Shown: positions 46,489 through 60,209 of the stretch, piece by piece | Position numbering within the stretch: the first letter of the stretch is position 1 | How the letters are laid out: each line of letters starts with the position of its first letter | Assembly (NCBI RefSeq): GCF_027942865.1 | Contig: NC_134510.1 | Location: forward strand, 18,903,209 to 18,967,208 | Reading direction: 5' to 3' | DNA length: 64,000 bases | From: Odontesthes bonariensis | Taxonomy: Eukaryota; Chordata; Actinopteri; Atheriniformes; Atherinopsidae | Notes under the pieces: generated by a model | What the model was told of the DNA's origin: nothing | Database searches by the model: none | Seen by the model: only the letters and a program-made list of their open reading frames with translations | Position numbers and translations under genes: made by a program

Positions 46489-49400
46489 ATGAGCGAGTGG
46501 GCGCACACGACCTTTCAGACCACTGGGTCCGAGTGGCTGCTGCCCGTCAGTGAATACTTGGAGTTCCCTCTGGACCAGGTAAGATCCACGACCTCATGGC
46601 AGTGTAGATTATATTCCCAGGTCACACAGGGATTCAAATAGCTCTCAATTGTATGAATGAATGCCCTGGCAGATGGACAGAAACAGTAATACTGAACGTC
46701 TTGTTATTAGACCCTAAAGATGTCCGTCCAAAACCGCAATAACAGAAACCCGCATGCCAGAGTTAGACAGTTACAGACAACTATGTGACATTTTACTAAA
46801 TATCACAACAAAGCTATAAACACCACCAAGAATTAGAAATGCACCCACCCAGGATGATGAAACAATCCTTTATAAGGATTGGGAGTTTTCTTTTAACCAT
46901 TCAGCAAAAAGCTGTGTGCCCTCCTTCCTCACCCCTCCCCTCCTCATCCTCAGGTGAATTTTCTGGCATGTCAACTGTTTGCCTTGGCTGCCGCCTTCTG
47001 GTTTCGTCTCTACCTCAGTCCCAGCCATGCCAATCCCCTGGTCAGGCACGCTGTCGCCACACTCCTCGGCATCGCTTTCCTCATCTTCTGCTTCGGATGG
47101 TACTGTATGATACTGTGCCACACAGTGCTCCATTCATCTGCTTTCTTGTCACTCTGCACCATTCACATCCATGCAAAATCCAGTGGCGTGGTTTGCTTTG
47201 AAGTTAGCAGCAACATTATCGGAAGAAAACCAGGGTCCAAGGAGGAGAGCTAGAGATAAGACCACTGTGCTGTTAAAGTAAAAGTACTCGGGCACTCTTA
47301 CCGGATTTTGTGTTCTTCCGTGCAGGTACTCTGCTCACATCCTGGCCATGGTGATAGCGAGCTACTTGATCATCATCAAAGCCGACATCAACAATGTACA
47401 CAGGCAAGTGTGTGTTTTAATCCACCAAACAATCTCCTTTCCTTCAGTGTTTCATTGTGGAAGCATCGCTTCCATACCAGACTGATGTGTCTCAATCACC
47501 ATGCCGACAGCACTGGGAAAAAAAACAGGTAGAACTCGTCGGTCGAGACCGGAAACCAAGCCCAGAAACCATGCAATTCACCGGCCGGGGGTTTGGTGAT
47601 TTGGGCAGATTGGGCTCATTTTTAGGCAGTACCAATGATCGTGATGATACATGTTTTTTTAGAGAATTGTTGGGCAACCGCAGTAGAGTACTTTCGCTAC
47701 AGCTATGAAGCTGACATTGCGCGTGTGTTTGTGTTGGCTGTTTGCTACATGGATAGATTGTTGCCTTTTTTTTCTTCTTTTTTTTTCTTATCTATGGAAT
47801 GAAGCCACATGAATGAGGTTCGGTTACGTTGCCGAGGTATTCACGTGCGCAGGGATTACCTACAAGCAGAGTGAGATAAAGATCGGTATTGTGGTCCCAC
47901 TGTCGCCTTTGATAAACAAATCACGTTACACATTGCTCAAGATAAGCTGTCATAAACACCAGAGGAGGTGCAAAAAAAGTACTTAAAAAGCTCGAGTCGG
48001 ATGTGCTCGGCCGCCAGTGATGTCATGATTTGGCACACCATCAGAGAGATACAGTTAAACATCAACATTCCTTTTTGTGAGGAGAGAAACAATGCAAGCT
48101 GGAAAGATCTTGCCTTGAAAAATGGACTGTGACTTTGGAATTGTCAGGCAGCGAAATAAGAAGTTTCCATAGATCTGCTACCCAATAGATGTGCCTGTTT
48201 TTCTTCGGCTTTGTCTAAATGGCAAAGCTGGAGGTGTCCCACTGCATCTTCTTACAAGCATTTTGTGACAAAAGGCATCTGTGATGGTGTCCTGATTTTA
48301 GTGTGCAGAGGAAACATTTCCCTCCATTTCAAAATGTGACTTTAACCAGGCGGGGAGGAAAAAACCTGCATCTGGAAAATATTGTTGTGGTGCTTTTATT
48401 GATCGAATAATGCAGATCCTTTTGATGACCTGAAGTTTACCACAAAAATCATTATTCAATGAGGCAACACTCAATTTGAAATGCCTTTTATTTTAGTTCA
48501 ATTAAAGCAAAATAAAACCCTGAAAATCCGAAAAGTGCTCAATATGGGAGCCAGTTGTTTGATCCAATATTCAGCAGCTACCGTGTACATTACTTGAAAG
48601 GGTCGATTCCAGCAAACCATGACTCATGGCGGAAAGCGTTATCAGTGGAAAAAAGACAAGTCGAGGAGGTTTCTTAACAATAGCAGCCGATGACTCATCT
48701 GATGATCCAGCAGGAGATTAAAACACCTACCTGTAGTAGTTGTGTTATAAAAACATCTCAATGGCCTTTTTTTTTGTCTGTGCTTCTCATGTATGCTTCT
48801 CCACCTGCAGGTACTCCATGGTGACAGCTATGGGCTATCTGACGCTGTGCCAGGCGAGCCGAGCCTTCATCTTCAGCTATGGAATACTTTCCACCGACTT
48901 CTCTGGGTAAGGACGAATGTTATCTTTTTTTTTTTTGTTGCGCCATTCCTTATCTGCTTGCCACACCCTCTCGGTGACTGCGTAGTAGTTGTGGAGCAGC
49001 TCCTTTTTGTACACCGTGGCTGGTGCCTTTGGTAAATACAACGCCTCTGATTTAACAGCAGCAGCGAGGATTGTTCACAGGTGAAACTGACGAGCCGGGT
49101 AAAATACTCGCTGGCACCTGGCAACTGTAATATTGTTTTTGCCTGACGCAGGGCTGACATCAGTTACAAGTAGAATACACAGTTTGCAAAGGAGACATGT
49201 TAGGGAGGAGTCACGGGGAGTTCTCAGTGTTCTGATGCATGTTTTAACAATTACAATCTTATGTTGAGATTGTGCTGAACTGACTCAAATTGATAAAACA
49301 TTCACCTCATGTACCTCAAGGAGAGATCCGTGGCCCATCAGCTGTCCATGATCGGACTGCAGACGAGGGAAATTTAAGTGTTTGCGGAAAAAATGTGGTC

Positions 49401-52400
49401 AAATATCAGTTTGGTGTTCGGTCTAAGCAAGAAGGCTATTTACCACATGCTCTCTCTGTCTCTCATACCGTGAGTAGTGCTCATTGAGCAGTACAGATCT
49501 GAAAGATGCAGACCCTGAGGAGGAGAGGGTTGGAGTGAAGTCTAGAGGGTCTTTCAAAGCCCCTAAAAAAAAAAAAAAAGTGAACTCCAAAAAAAGTGAA
49601 CTCCATAACCCTTGATGTGAATGTGGTTTTAATGGCAAAGCAAAAGCATTTCCAAGGTGCAGCGAATGCAGCATGATTTCAACTTGGAAGTTGGGAGGAC
49701 AGAAAGTTTAGCGGCTTGACAAGAATACTCTGCTGTTTGTTTGTTTTTTCCATTTTTGAGTCGGTGGTCATTTCAGACACCCAAGTATACAGTATGCTCT
49801 CGAGCACAGAATATGAATTGAAAACATCCCCCCCCCCATCGTGTTTCTTCTTTTAAAAGGGGGCGGTTAACATTGTGAGGCGCTCTGTTCACCAGCCTCT
49901 TTGCCTTGTTCCAGTGTGAATGGATTTGTTAGAATCCACGTGACTCTGGTTCCTGCCAGGACTCTGAGCTAACTTGTGGTATGGTCATAAACTGATTTGA
50001 GGATCCAGCTTTTTTTTTTGTGTGCTTATGAATCACAGACACTACATTCACTACTTGCCCGGGATTGAATGAATTTGAACGTTTCAGACGTAAAAAGCTG
50101 TTTTTTCTCGTGTTGCTCTCCTTGAGGGGACGTGTCCTAGCTGATCAAGACTTCATCTGTAAACTCTGTGTCGACTGTTGTTTTTTTGTTTTTTTAATTT
50201 TCCAACGCAACCGAGGTGCCATCAAACTCAAACTCGTATCCACGACGCCAACGCTGCAGTCTCGAGGAAAAACCATGCTGGGTAGCACCCTCAAGAGTGT
50301 TTCTTAACAGCCCGGTGCCAACTCTCACTGAGCTGGCACTGCCAGCCGCACGGCCTGCCCCTCTCTTCCACAGCTCTCCATGCTGCGCACACAATGCAGC
50401 CCACTCACAGACAGGAACCAGTGTGCGAGTGTGTGAGAGGGCGCGTTTGTGTGTCAGAGAGATGTGCTTTATATGTGCTTTGTGCACACACATTCTTGAG
50501 ACAGAGAGTTTTTTTATCTGTGAATGAAACGAGGAGAAGGCGTGTGACGCTCGCCGTATTGAGCCTTATTTGACTTCACGGTTTCTTTACTGTGAGCATT
50601 TGTTGTGTATTGTGGGTGTCTGAAGCCCCCGAGTATTCCGTCTCAACTCTTTGTGGCAGTGCAGTCGAGTTGTGGGAAATACTGCATGATTTGAAGAGTG
50701 ACCGCTCTTATTAGCGCTATTCTGTTAGGGTAACGAACTTTTGGGCATGAAGATGCGGCAGTGCAGGTTTCAGAGAAGGATGATGATTCAGTAAAACTCC
50801 AGGGATTGGAATGAATCACACTGGTTTAATAAGTGACCTGATTTGCCTCCACTTGAAAAGAATGAAGTGATTCACGAGAGAAAATAAATTCTGTAGCCTC
50901 ACGGACGCTTAGCAGCCTCCAGCTGGGGAGGGGCTTTGTTTGACATTGGTCAGCCAGTAAATGAAATCACCAAAAAGTGCTCTCTTTCTCTAAAAGATCC
51001 TGCTGATCAGGCAAAATGCTGCTTTGCAGAGCTGCCACGGTCTCTTGCTTCTAACTTTGAGAGCATTTTTTTACTCATTCTTGCAGTGAAACCTTGCGAG
51101 AGCTGCCCGCTGGTAACAAGCTGGCTTTGTCAGGCCAAAACCCACTGCAATCCTTTTGACTGCTAAAAGATCAGAGCATTCGGGTGACAAAGGCAGCAGG
51201 ATCTGTAAATCTGTGGGTCAGAAAAGCTTGGCATTGATTCTACAAGTCTAAACAAAATAAAAAAAACATTCTGCTGCTGGTATCTTCTCATCTGGAGATG
51301 AATCTCTCAGCTTTATATTGATTTGCAGTGACAACAACCCCGCCCTACAATAATAAGCCTCTGTGTGTAACTGTCGACAGACTTGCTGGTAAGAGTCCGA
51401 ACACATCCTGCCTTGACATCCCGTCACATGGGCTGTCTTAATTAACTCATCACACTAATGCACTCACGTTCTAATTATCAACTGGAATTTCCGACCCCCT
51501 TTTACTGCTGCTTTTCCAACAGGTCTGCTGCAGACTACAGAAGTTGCTTTGGTCACTGCTCCTATTGAAGCACAGCAGAAACGGCTGGGCCCGAACAGTA
51601 TTTTTACCACATACCCCATCTTACTAATGGCTGCTATTGCTTAGTTTTGCGTGCTGTGTATCATGCCGTGTGTCTGTGTGCCCGTACTTTTACTCGCTGC
51701 TGTGGGACAACATCAATTTCTCAAATCTCTGTAATCACAATAATCAACAAATGAATGTACCTGCTTTTCTTTCTTTTTTTTTGTCTGCGCAGACCTTTGA
51801 TGATAGTGACCCAGAAGATCACCACACTGGCTTTTCAGCTGCACGACGGTAAGAGGCACTAGCGTTTCCCCTTACACTTATTCATGATGTAAAGGAGGAC
51901 AAGAAAAAAGACCAGTTACAGCAATGACTTTTCTTCTTTAGGTATGTGTAAGAAAAGTGAACAACTGACGTCGGAGCAGAGGCTTATGGCTATAAAGTAA
52001 GTCTTTACTTTGGACATCTTATTTTTAAGAAACTATTCACTTCTTTTTTCCTCACACAGTGGTCATCATATGCTACTTGTGTTCAAATCCAGGGAGACAT
52101 AAGGAGACGGATGCTTTGATTATTATTAGAAATTGGAGGTCTCTGATTTGCTGTGACTTATTTTGACCTTTGTGGTATCTGTCGTGTAACTTACAGAATG
52201 GGATTAACTTTTAAAAAGAAGAAATAACTCTTTCTTTTCCTTTAGCCACGAAGGACAATGACACGAAGATGAAATATGGTGAATAGCTTCTTCTTAGAAA
52301 AAGCATGGTGGGAACTTAGAAATGAGGCATCATCTTGCATGAAACACTGCATTTTTCTGCATGCCCGTTGACAAAATCCCTCTCGTAATTCTACCATGCA

Positions 52401-55400
52401 TGCAACTTTAAAATGCATCATGTCCAAAAGAAATCAAAAGATGTTTGATAACCCCTGCACTTCTAGATTGGCAGGTATTTGTTACCTTATATTAAGATTC
52501 CTGTGTGCCGCCTGTAAAATGTGGCCACCACATTGATCTGAGTTATCCTGATTCCAGTTTCACTCAGCGGGTCTGGCTGTCCTGCCTTAAATATGGTTAA
52601 ATATGCAACTGGTTTGTTCCTGTCTTCACAAACAGAAGCCCAGCTGCTCATAACCGATGATGTGGCGGTTCTTCAGTTTTTGAAATTGGGTGCATTTCAT
52701 AACCAGTTCAGGAACGCTCCTAAATGCTACAGTTGGAGCCAAATCAAAGGACAAAATTGGAAAAAAAAAAAAAAAAGAAATATTAACAGTCTAATTTAAA
52801 CTTTAACCTTCGGAGCAATAACGCAGCTTTACAAGACCCATCCTGTCTTCATATTTTCACTTTCATTTAAAGATAAATGACATAAATGCATTTCTCACAC
52901 TCGATCTTACGGGAATAAGCGATGTGAACCTGAAGCGATGTGCTTTACTGGTCAAGCGGTTTGGCCTGGTTTTCAGGGGCTTCTCTTATTCTCTCTGCAG
53001 TGCGAGGCCTTCTCTCATTGAGTACCTGAGTTATAATCTGAACTTCCTGAGTGTCTTGGTGGGGCCGTGCAGTAACTATAAGGACTACACAGACTTCATC
53101 GAGGGCAGACACATCAGCAGGAGGCTCAGGCAGCACACTGGCACATGTAACGGGCAGAACGGCTACGATAAGACTCCAGATGTATCACCTCTTGTAAGTT
53201 CACGAATTCGTGTCTTGTTGCTTCACTTAGAGAGATTATTGTTGTAGCATCAGGAGATGCTGCTTTTTAACATCTCGTATTATCTAGAAATATCAGAAGC
53301 ATATTTACGCCGTGATTTAAGTTTAAGGAGGCAACACTTCTTGGCTGGTGGCGACAATCCTCGAGCAAAGTCATTTAAAGAGCCTCAGTTGCAGACATGC
53401 GACTCATTTGCGCAATTCTCTCGTCTAGTGTGAGTAGTTGTGGCACCCAGAAGTGAACCACAACCACAAATCAATATTTAGTCTCGCTGATTAAGTCGTG
53501 GTCTTTAATGTAAATTATTCCTTATGGTCTCGGCTCATTTTTGGAGGGACTTGAGCCGTCCCGAAGTCACAATGTGCAATGTATGGATGTAATGTGTGCC
53601 TCCATCGATGCTCAGTAGTTATCTGTGATCTCTTCTAGAATGCCGTCTGTCGAAAACTGCTGGTCTGCTGCGGCTGTATGCTCTTCTTCCTCATCGTGAC
53701 TCGATCCTTGCCGATAAAAGCCAACGTCGAACCCGACTTTGTCAGCCACGCCCCCTTCCTGACCAGGCTCACTTATGCTTTTTTCTCCATACAAGCGGCA
53801 AGACCCAAATTCTACTTTGCCTGGACACTAGGTGAGCGGTGTCTGTGTGTGTTTTAGTTATAGTCGGCCAATTCTCTGCTGCAAACCACCTTTTCTCCAA
53901 ACAAGTCTGGACAGGATGCGCACTTTATATGTAGTTAAAAACAGTGCGAATGTAACCTTCAAAAATATATTTGAAATTGATGCCAGTAACATGTTTTAAA
54001 GAGGTTTGGAGAGGGACATGTTTACCACTGTGTTGCATCGCCTCTCCTTTCAACTAAAGCCTGTGAGCTTTTAGAAGCTGAGGAGATCAAACTCTAAAAT
54101 CTGTGTCATTCAGCCTAAATGGTGCCCTCGTGGTTGTCCTAGTTACCCATATAATGTGCACCAATGTGTACCAGTGCATCGCCACACCATCACAGAGGCT
54201 GGCTTTTAAACTGTGCTCTGGTAACAAATGTATATAAATAAATGAGCTTAAAATGGGCGTATGGGCTTAACGAGGGTTTTTTGAGGTGTATTTCTGAGCT
54301 CGTCCTGTGGTTTTCCTCAACAGAATTGCGTCAGTTTTTTTTCTTTCACTTTTTCTTTTTCTCACGACCACATACGTGGTATGGAGCACAAACACATATC
54401 AAACAACATTAACAAGCAAACGCAGCAAGCAGCGGGGCTGTAGGCTACATACTCATGTCATAGAACAAATATGACAAAATAGAACAAAACAAAACAAAGC
54501 AAAACAGAAATGCAGACAAACAAATAAATAAATAAATAACCCATATAATAAAGTCTCACTGAAATGTTGCCTGAGGGCCCGCCGTTGCCACCGACTGTTT
54601 TTTGGCCTTTTCCCTCGTGTACAGATATGTCTTAAGATTTCTATGAATCTCGTCATGATTCGAACCTGCACCGAAGATGGCAAAAATCCCAAAATTCTTT
54701 GCAATGTCAAATAGCGAAACATTTTTATTTTGTTGAACTATTTGCCCATAAAGTCTTTTATAAAGTGGCAAATCCCTCTCCACCTTTACTTCTCAGCCTC
54801 TCTCGCGTGCTTGTTTTGTACCCGATTACATGTACATTACATGAAACCGTATGTAGGGGACACGTGTAAGAGAGATTTTTCTTTTCTTTGCCTTGTAGTA
54901 ATTGTTTTCTCTGTATCGTCAGCTGATGCTGTGAACAACGCAGCGGGTTACGGTTTCCTGGGAATGGATGAAAGTGGAAAGCCATCCTGGGACCTCATCT
55001 CCAATCTCAACATCATCAGGATTGAGGTAACCCCATGTTTTCACACGATAAGAGATAAAAACATGGCAAAAAGAAAACAAAAAAAGTCATTCGGTCCTTT
55101 AGGAATTCGTATTCTGTAATACATTCATATTCTTATAGTCAGCATTGCAGCACACTAAACTAACTAGAGCTACTGATCGGTGTTTCAGACAGCAACCAGT
55201 TTCAAGACTTTCATCGACAACTGGAATATCCAAACTGGAATCTGGCTCAAAATGTGAGTGCGAGTCGGGGCTCTTTTTTCTTTTCTTTTATTTCACAGAC
55301 AATTTCAAATGGAATTCTTGTTCCTCTTTTCAGAGTATGCTATGACAGAGCCCCTAAGCACCGTTTAGCGTTGACCTTCGTCCTGTCCGCCCTGTGGCAC

Positions 55401-55498
55401 GGCGTTTATCCAGGGTACTACTTCACCTTCCTCACCGCTATCCCCATCACCATGGCAGCACGAGCTGTGAGTAATCTCCCACCTCTGTACTATACTAT

Positions 55499-55534
<36 letters not shown>

Positions 55535-56348
55535 CTATAGAATTAGACTGTGTATAAGCAGTAATGTATTCCTCTGTGTCTCCCCACCAGATACGGAAGT
55601 CTGTCCGGCACTACTTCCTGGGCTCCAAGGTCATGAAGCTCGGTTACGACATCTTAACTTGGGCAGCCGCGCAGCTGGCCATCTGCTACACTGTCATGCC
55701 TTTTCTTCTTCTTTCAGTCGACAAAACCGTGGTTTATTACAGGTATGTCCCACCCCGCTTTTATCAACTTACCTAACTAATGTAATATTCTCAAATGTGT
55801 GCGCGCGGCTTCCAGTGCATCAGAGTCTTGGTTGAACCTCGTTGGAGTTTTGATTTACATTCTGTCTCAGTTGTACGTGATGGTAATGATTTTTGTGGGC
55901 TTGTAAATTTTGCACAGTTTGTAGATGGTCTTTTCTGCAATGTGCATTTCAGGAAGGTATTTTAAAGGAGCTCAAAACTGATATGAAAAGCATGCACGTT
56001 AATGCTCTTCGAGGCTTTTGGTGACATATAGATATGTTGAAACCCACCGTGCCAGCAGTGCCCCTTGTCATGTCACATTTTCCTACCTTTCTGCGTACAC
56101 GACAGAAATGAGAAAGTTTGAAAAGCCTAACTCAGGTTTTCCATCTTTTTTCCCCCCACAGGTCTATGTACTTCCATGTGCACATCATCAGCATTCTGGT
56201 TGCAATCGCTCTGAGTCGGCAACATAAACCCAGAGAACCCTCTGCCGCCACCAAATCGTTTCCCCCCGTCTCCTCCTCCTCCGCCCCAGCTTCGTGCCCA
56301 GCCAAGTGCCAGCCTTTTCACTCCAACAACAACGACAAAGTAGATTGA
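46489..56348 (+). CDS. mboat1: Membrane-bound O-acyltransferase 1 (lysophospholipid acyltransferase), 515 residues
   Basis: There are thirteen coding exons: 46489-46578, 46954-47099, 47326-47403, 48811-48906, 51793-51848, 51942-51996, 53001-53193, 53639-53831, 54923-55026, 55189-55253, 55334-55466, 55591-55742 and 56162-56348. All phases agree and give 515 residues (human 495). Mboat1 is an ER multi-pass enzyme that transfers acyl groups from acyl-CoA to lysophosphatidylethanolamine and lysophosphatidylserine (Lands cycle). The catalytic MBOAT signature is clear: Asn350 in DNWNIQT and the invariant His381 in LSALWHGVYPGYY. The N-terminal LPLDQVNF-type block (FPLDQVNFLACQLFALAAAFW), YGILSTDFSGPLM and SNLNIIRIETATSFK also match the family. 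The start codon has A at -3. Intron 3 is GC-AG. The C-terminal tail is Ser/Pro/Lys-rich and longer than in mammals. At the exon 6/7 join the sequence is AINARPS where human has AIKVKPS. Confidence 0.96.
47404..48810 (+). other. mboat1: GC-AG intron of mboat1 (intron 3)
   Basis: The donor is CACAG|GCAAGTG and the acceptor CACCTGCAG|GTACTCC. GC donors normally carry strong AG|GCAAGT flanks, as here. No usable GT donor would keep the conserved H-R-Y-S join. Confidence 0.9.
54450..54850 (-). mobile_element. Tc1-like transposase N-terminal relic in mboat1 intron 8
   Basis: A minus-strand frame at 54556-54783 has YGQIVQQNKNVSLFDIAKNF, corresponding to the first helices of a Tc1 transposase DNA-binding domain (compare QQ-K..V..-KIAK). 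After NFGIF the family pattern is lost, so the copy is decayed. It lies antisense to mboat1. Ends are not defined. Confidence 0.5.
55504..55529. repeat. (TA)n microsatellite
   Basis: About 13 AT units in the 124-bp intron 11 of mboat1. Confidence 0.9.
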
Positions 56349-56595
56349 AAATCCCTTCTTCGCCTGTTTTTACCCGACGAAGATAAGTGAGTATCCTTAG
56401 AGGCCGCTCAGCCTACTTAAAGTGGAAAACACTGCGTACTTATTCTTTTGAGACGATACAGAGTAAAGACATAGGACGAAAACTTTTCTGGTACAATACA
56501 ATGCAGGATTTTATACCCATGGCGCTGGATGCACACAAGCAGAGCCTTCTTTCATGTTAGAAGATTAAGACATTACATGAGCCTGGGAGGCATAC

Positions 56596-56601
56596 AATAA
56601 A
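56596..56601 (+). terminator. mboat1: mboat1 proximal polyadenylation signal
   Basis: AATAAA, the first hexamer, 248 bases after the stop codon. Alternative hexamers exist further downstream. Confidence 0.5.
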
Positions 56602-57041
56602 GAGAAACATTAGCTGAGGGAATCTCTCTTGTGCCACCACTGCCAGAACGCTGGCCTCCCTCAACTTTCCCTCCCACTCCCTGCAGCCTCCTCCCCTACA
56701 TGCCCACCTCAACACCAGCGCCTGCTTCAGCAACAATGCAACAATGTGGAGAGGGAAACGAGGCTCACTTTCATTCCCTGTCCTCGATCCGTGCCGACGG
56801 GTGGGATGGAAGCCAGCACAGTGGGAGGGCAGCGCATAGGCCGGGCACAAATACCGGGACACATACACAAAAAAAACTCATCCATAAACAGGCATTAGGA
56901 AGGAAATATGCACATACTCTATCAGACATGCATGCACTCAGCCACACGCTGATGGTACACAAAGGCTGCCCTTGTGAGACCACGAAAGAGCATGCCAAAA
57001 GGGGAGAGAGCTGCACCCACTTTACCCATAGGATACTGTAG

Positions 57042-57042
<1 letters not shown>

Positions 57043-57085
<43 letters not shown>
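57043..57085. repeat. (TG)n microsatellite
   Basis: About 21 uninterrupted TG units downstream of mboat1. Confidence 0.95.
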
Positions 57086-57087
<2 letters not shown>

Positions 57088-58174
57088 AGAGTTACATGCC
57101 CAAAGCTCATCATGCCCAACCCATCAGTGAACCTGTGTTTAGCGTGGGGAGTGCCAGTATTATTCACACTACTTACTGTCTGAAATGAAAAGCTAACTTT
57201 TAACTTTAAATTACTGCCCTGGAAAAGTCTTTTAGGCAGGATGGCTGCTCCTCCAGGTGAGGAGTCTGTCCTTAAGAAGAAGAAGATATCTGATTAGAAT
57301 TCTGGGAATAAGCAGAAACCTCGCCTGTATTCCTGTAAATATAAAGAAAAAGGTAACGGCTGGTTACCTGTTACCATGAGAGACAGCGAGTAGACAAAAA
57401 GCAGGGGAGGGGGGGGGCATGAGAAGAAATACGTTTGAACATTCGGCTGAAAACGCGACAGAAGGAGCAATCTGCATTCGGTCTCGGTGGGAGCACAGTG
57501 CTCATTCTGTGCTCCTCTGTGAGACTGAGGGGTCGATCGAACAGAGACATCTGGTGGCTGTTTTTTACTGACTGAACTGAGCCGAGTGAAATCATGAAAA
57601 CTGACTGAAACTGCCAGACTTCAGCATCTTCCTTTCGCTTTATTTTACCCTCGCGCAGCTGAAGCCGCTGAAACATTGATTTAACCACAGTGCAGGAATA
57701 CAGAAAGATTCATCACCTTTTTAAGTTATTTTCTTTCTTTGTGTTGTCAACAGTTATGGCTCAAATAAAAGAGGGCTGGGTGTTTTTAAAAGTGCTTCGG
57801 TTAATGGTGCCATCTGTGGACTAGTAGCCTATACCTTTCAACTACACACACATATTTATAGTTTTTAATTATATAAGGATTGCCAGAAATGCTAAAAGGC
57901 TATGACACAGCGATGCCTGGTAAAGACAAACTGCATCATGCTTGAAAAAGTCTAATTAGTTTATATGGGCTGCCTACTGAAAACACATTTTCTGTCCGGG
58001 ACACAATCTCAGTTCATTGTATCATCCGATTTTTGGAATCACCTGCATTGCCACAGTTTAAGGATCTACTCAACCCTCTTTTCAAGAAGTCGCAGAGTTA
58101 AGACAAAAAAAAAAAGAACAAGAAATCCCAACTGATGAGGCGTTGCTGGGTTACAAATTATTTTCACTGATAAG

Positions 58175-58211
58175 GTGTGTGTGTGTGTGCGTGTGTGTGT
58201 GTGTGTGTGTG
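58175..58211. repeat. (TG)n microsatellite
   Basis: About 18 TG units with one CG interruption. Confidence 0.95.
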
Positions 58212-58828
58212 ATCATTCACCTACTGAATGATCACTCCAGGAGAAGAAGTCACGGTTTTCAACAGGAGCAACACTCATTCACAATGCAAACCAACACATT
58301 TTCAGTCTGCACCGGCCACTTGGAACTTGGATTCCATTTCTTAATAAATCTGCAGTTATTTTAAAGATTAAAGATGCTACCGTTGTCTTGGGTGATTATG
58401 TTACTGTTTAAATTAAGAGCAGGGAAAGGAAACACGAGTGGCGCATGTACAATATCAGTGAATGTCAGCATGAGCAGCTATTCGTATGACTAAGCCTTTT
58501 GATTTTTGTTCGTTTTGTTTTTGCAGATGTGTGTGTGTGTTATCTAAATGTACTGACTGTGAAGGCACGTTTGTATGCGTGTGACGTTTTCTCATGACGC
58601 CACCCCCACATTTCAGTATTGTTTTGCACGGAGGAAGGAGTGAGGGGTAGAAAGTAAGACTTTGCAAGAAATAAAGCATCAGTGAAACACACATCAGGCA
58701 GATTTTTATTTAACTAAGTTTGATCATTGTTTTTATAGTCAGATCAGTGTTAATTTTCATGTCTGATAATAAACCTTTAAGATGAAAAACATCCTTTTGT
58801 ATCAGGTCATCATTTTTTGTATACCATG

Positions 58829-58856
58829 TTGTGTGTGTGTGTGTGTGTGTGTGTGT
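58829..58856. repeat. (TG)n microsatellite
   Basis: About 14 TG units. Confidence 0.95.
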
Positions 58857-60209
58857 TTGTGCTCACAGACTCCAGCATCATGTGAAACCCTCTCCCAAGC
58901 TGTTTCACCGCCTATGATATCCTCAAAGTGCCTTTCTGTCCGTCCCTCGTGTGGCATGCATTTCCCCCTCTGACACAAAGTCCTCTGCGAGCGCGCCTGC
59001 GCCCATGGAAAACTCATAACAGCTCAGAGGGAAGACGGTGGGTTAAAGATGGCAACAAACATTAATCTTGTGTTGTCACATAACTACAATACAAGGTAGT
59101 ACATGAACACAAGAGAGTCGGCAAACACAGCCTCCAGTCTCCTGCTTCTAAGCTCTGCACAGCTGGGGGTGTCCGGAGGGCCCAGTTGAGGTGAAGCTGT
59201 GGGCCATCTGGGTTTGGCTTCCTACTTGTTTAGCTTTTTCACTGTGACAAATATTTTAGACCAGTGGTCCCCAAACGTAAGTGAGCTGTTGTAGATGGTA
59301 TAGCAAAAAAGAAAAATATTCTGTGCAATATTTCACCTGCACTGCTCTCTTCTCAACTTTAGCGAATTCACCTCCTGTTCGTGGCTCTTTTGCTTCCAAC
59401 ATAGTTTAACTATTAACTATGCAATCTCGTATTTGAGTAAAAGTTACAGCTTCTCTGACTTGGAATTAAACTTGAAAATCAAAAGGTAAAAAAGAATGAA
59501 CAAATCCGGTTTTTAAAAGACAAAAGCCATCGGACCTGCAAGACATTTTCATCCATGTGGTGATAGTTCTAACAGGAGATAATCGAAGACATCCCACAAA
59601 GTCAGGCTGTTCAAATCTTTGCTGTTATATTATATTTGTCTTTTTTTTAATTTTTTTACATGTGTTCAGAGCACAAACTGAAAGTCTACTTTGGATCCCC
59701 CGCCAGAAAAAGAACCCACAAACACTAACAGAAAAGTCCTGAAGTAAAAAAAACAAACAAACAAACAAAAAAAACGCACCTATACAGTAAAGGATTTTTA
59801 TGCTTTCTGGATTTTAACTCCAGTCTGAAGGATTGCTGGAACAAAACTGTGCCACCTTCAGGCCATGACACCAAGTGGGCAAACTTAATACTCTCAGAGA
59901 AACTCCTGGACGTTGAAGCTTTGTGTCGCTGCGTTTTTTTCTAAATCAACATGACAAATGTAAGCAGCCAACTCACAGCATTATACAACACAATCAGAAT
60001 GGTGCCTTAAAAAGTTGTGTTTTGCTTGTGTGCTGTAATAAACAACCGGTAAACCCCCCCAAAAATTAATGAATTCATGTGCTTTTTCCATTCAGCTTTG
60101 ATTTAACATTGCAAACCTAAATCTAAGTTTTTAATTGTAAACCTTGTTTGCCTTCCTTCCAATAACAAATATGTTTAGCAATGTAGTGAAAAGAGAGTCT
60201 GTGAAAGGA

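Larger units (their letters stand above)
56349..58800 (+). other. mboat1: mboat1 3' UTR and downstream DNA
   Basis: After the stop (TGA 56346-56348) there is no further coding sequence. AATAAA hexamers occur at 56596-56601, 57764-57769, 58670-58675 and 58768-58773, so the 3' UTR could be ~0.27 kb or extend to ~2.4 kb. TG microsatellites lie at 57043-57085 and 58175-58211. Short open frames here are compositional. Confidence 0.5.

Noticed and set aside
46185..46553. 122-residue frame overlapping the mboat1 start in another frame
   Set aside because: It is out of frame with the conserved MSEW...FPLDQ exon and has no family similarity.
54453..54783. Possible unknown gene in mboat1 intron 8
   Set aside because: IVQQNKNVSLFDIAKNF matches the start of a Tc1 transposase DNA-binding domain in a decayed copy, so a transposon relic explains it better.
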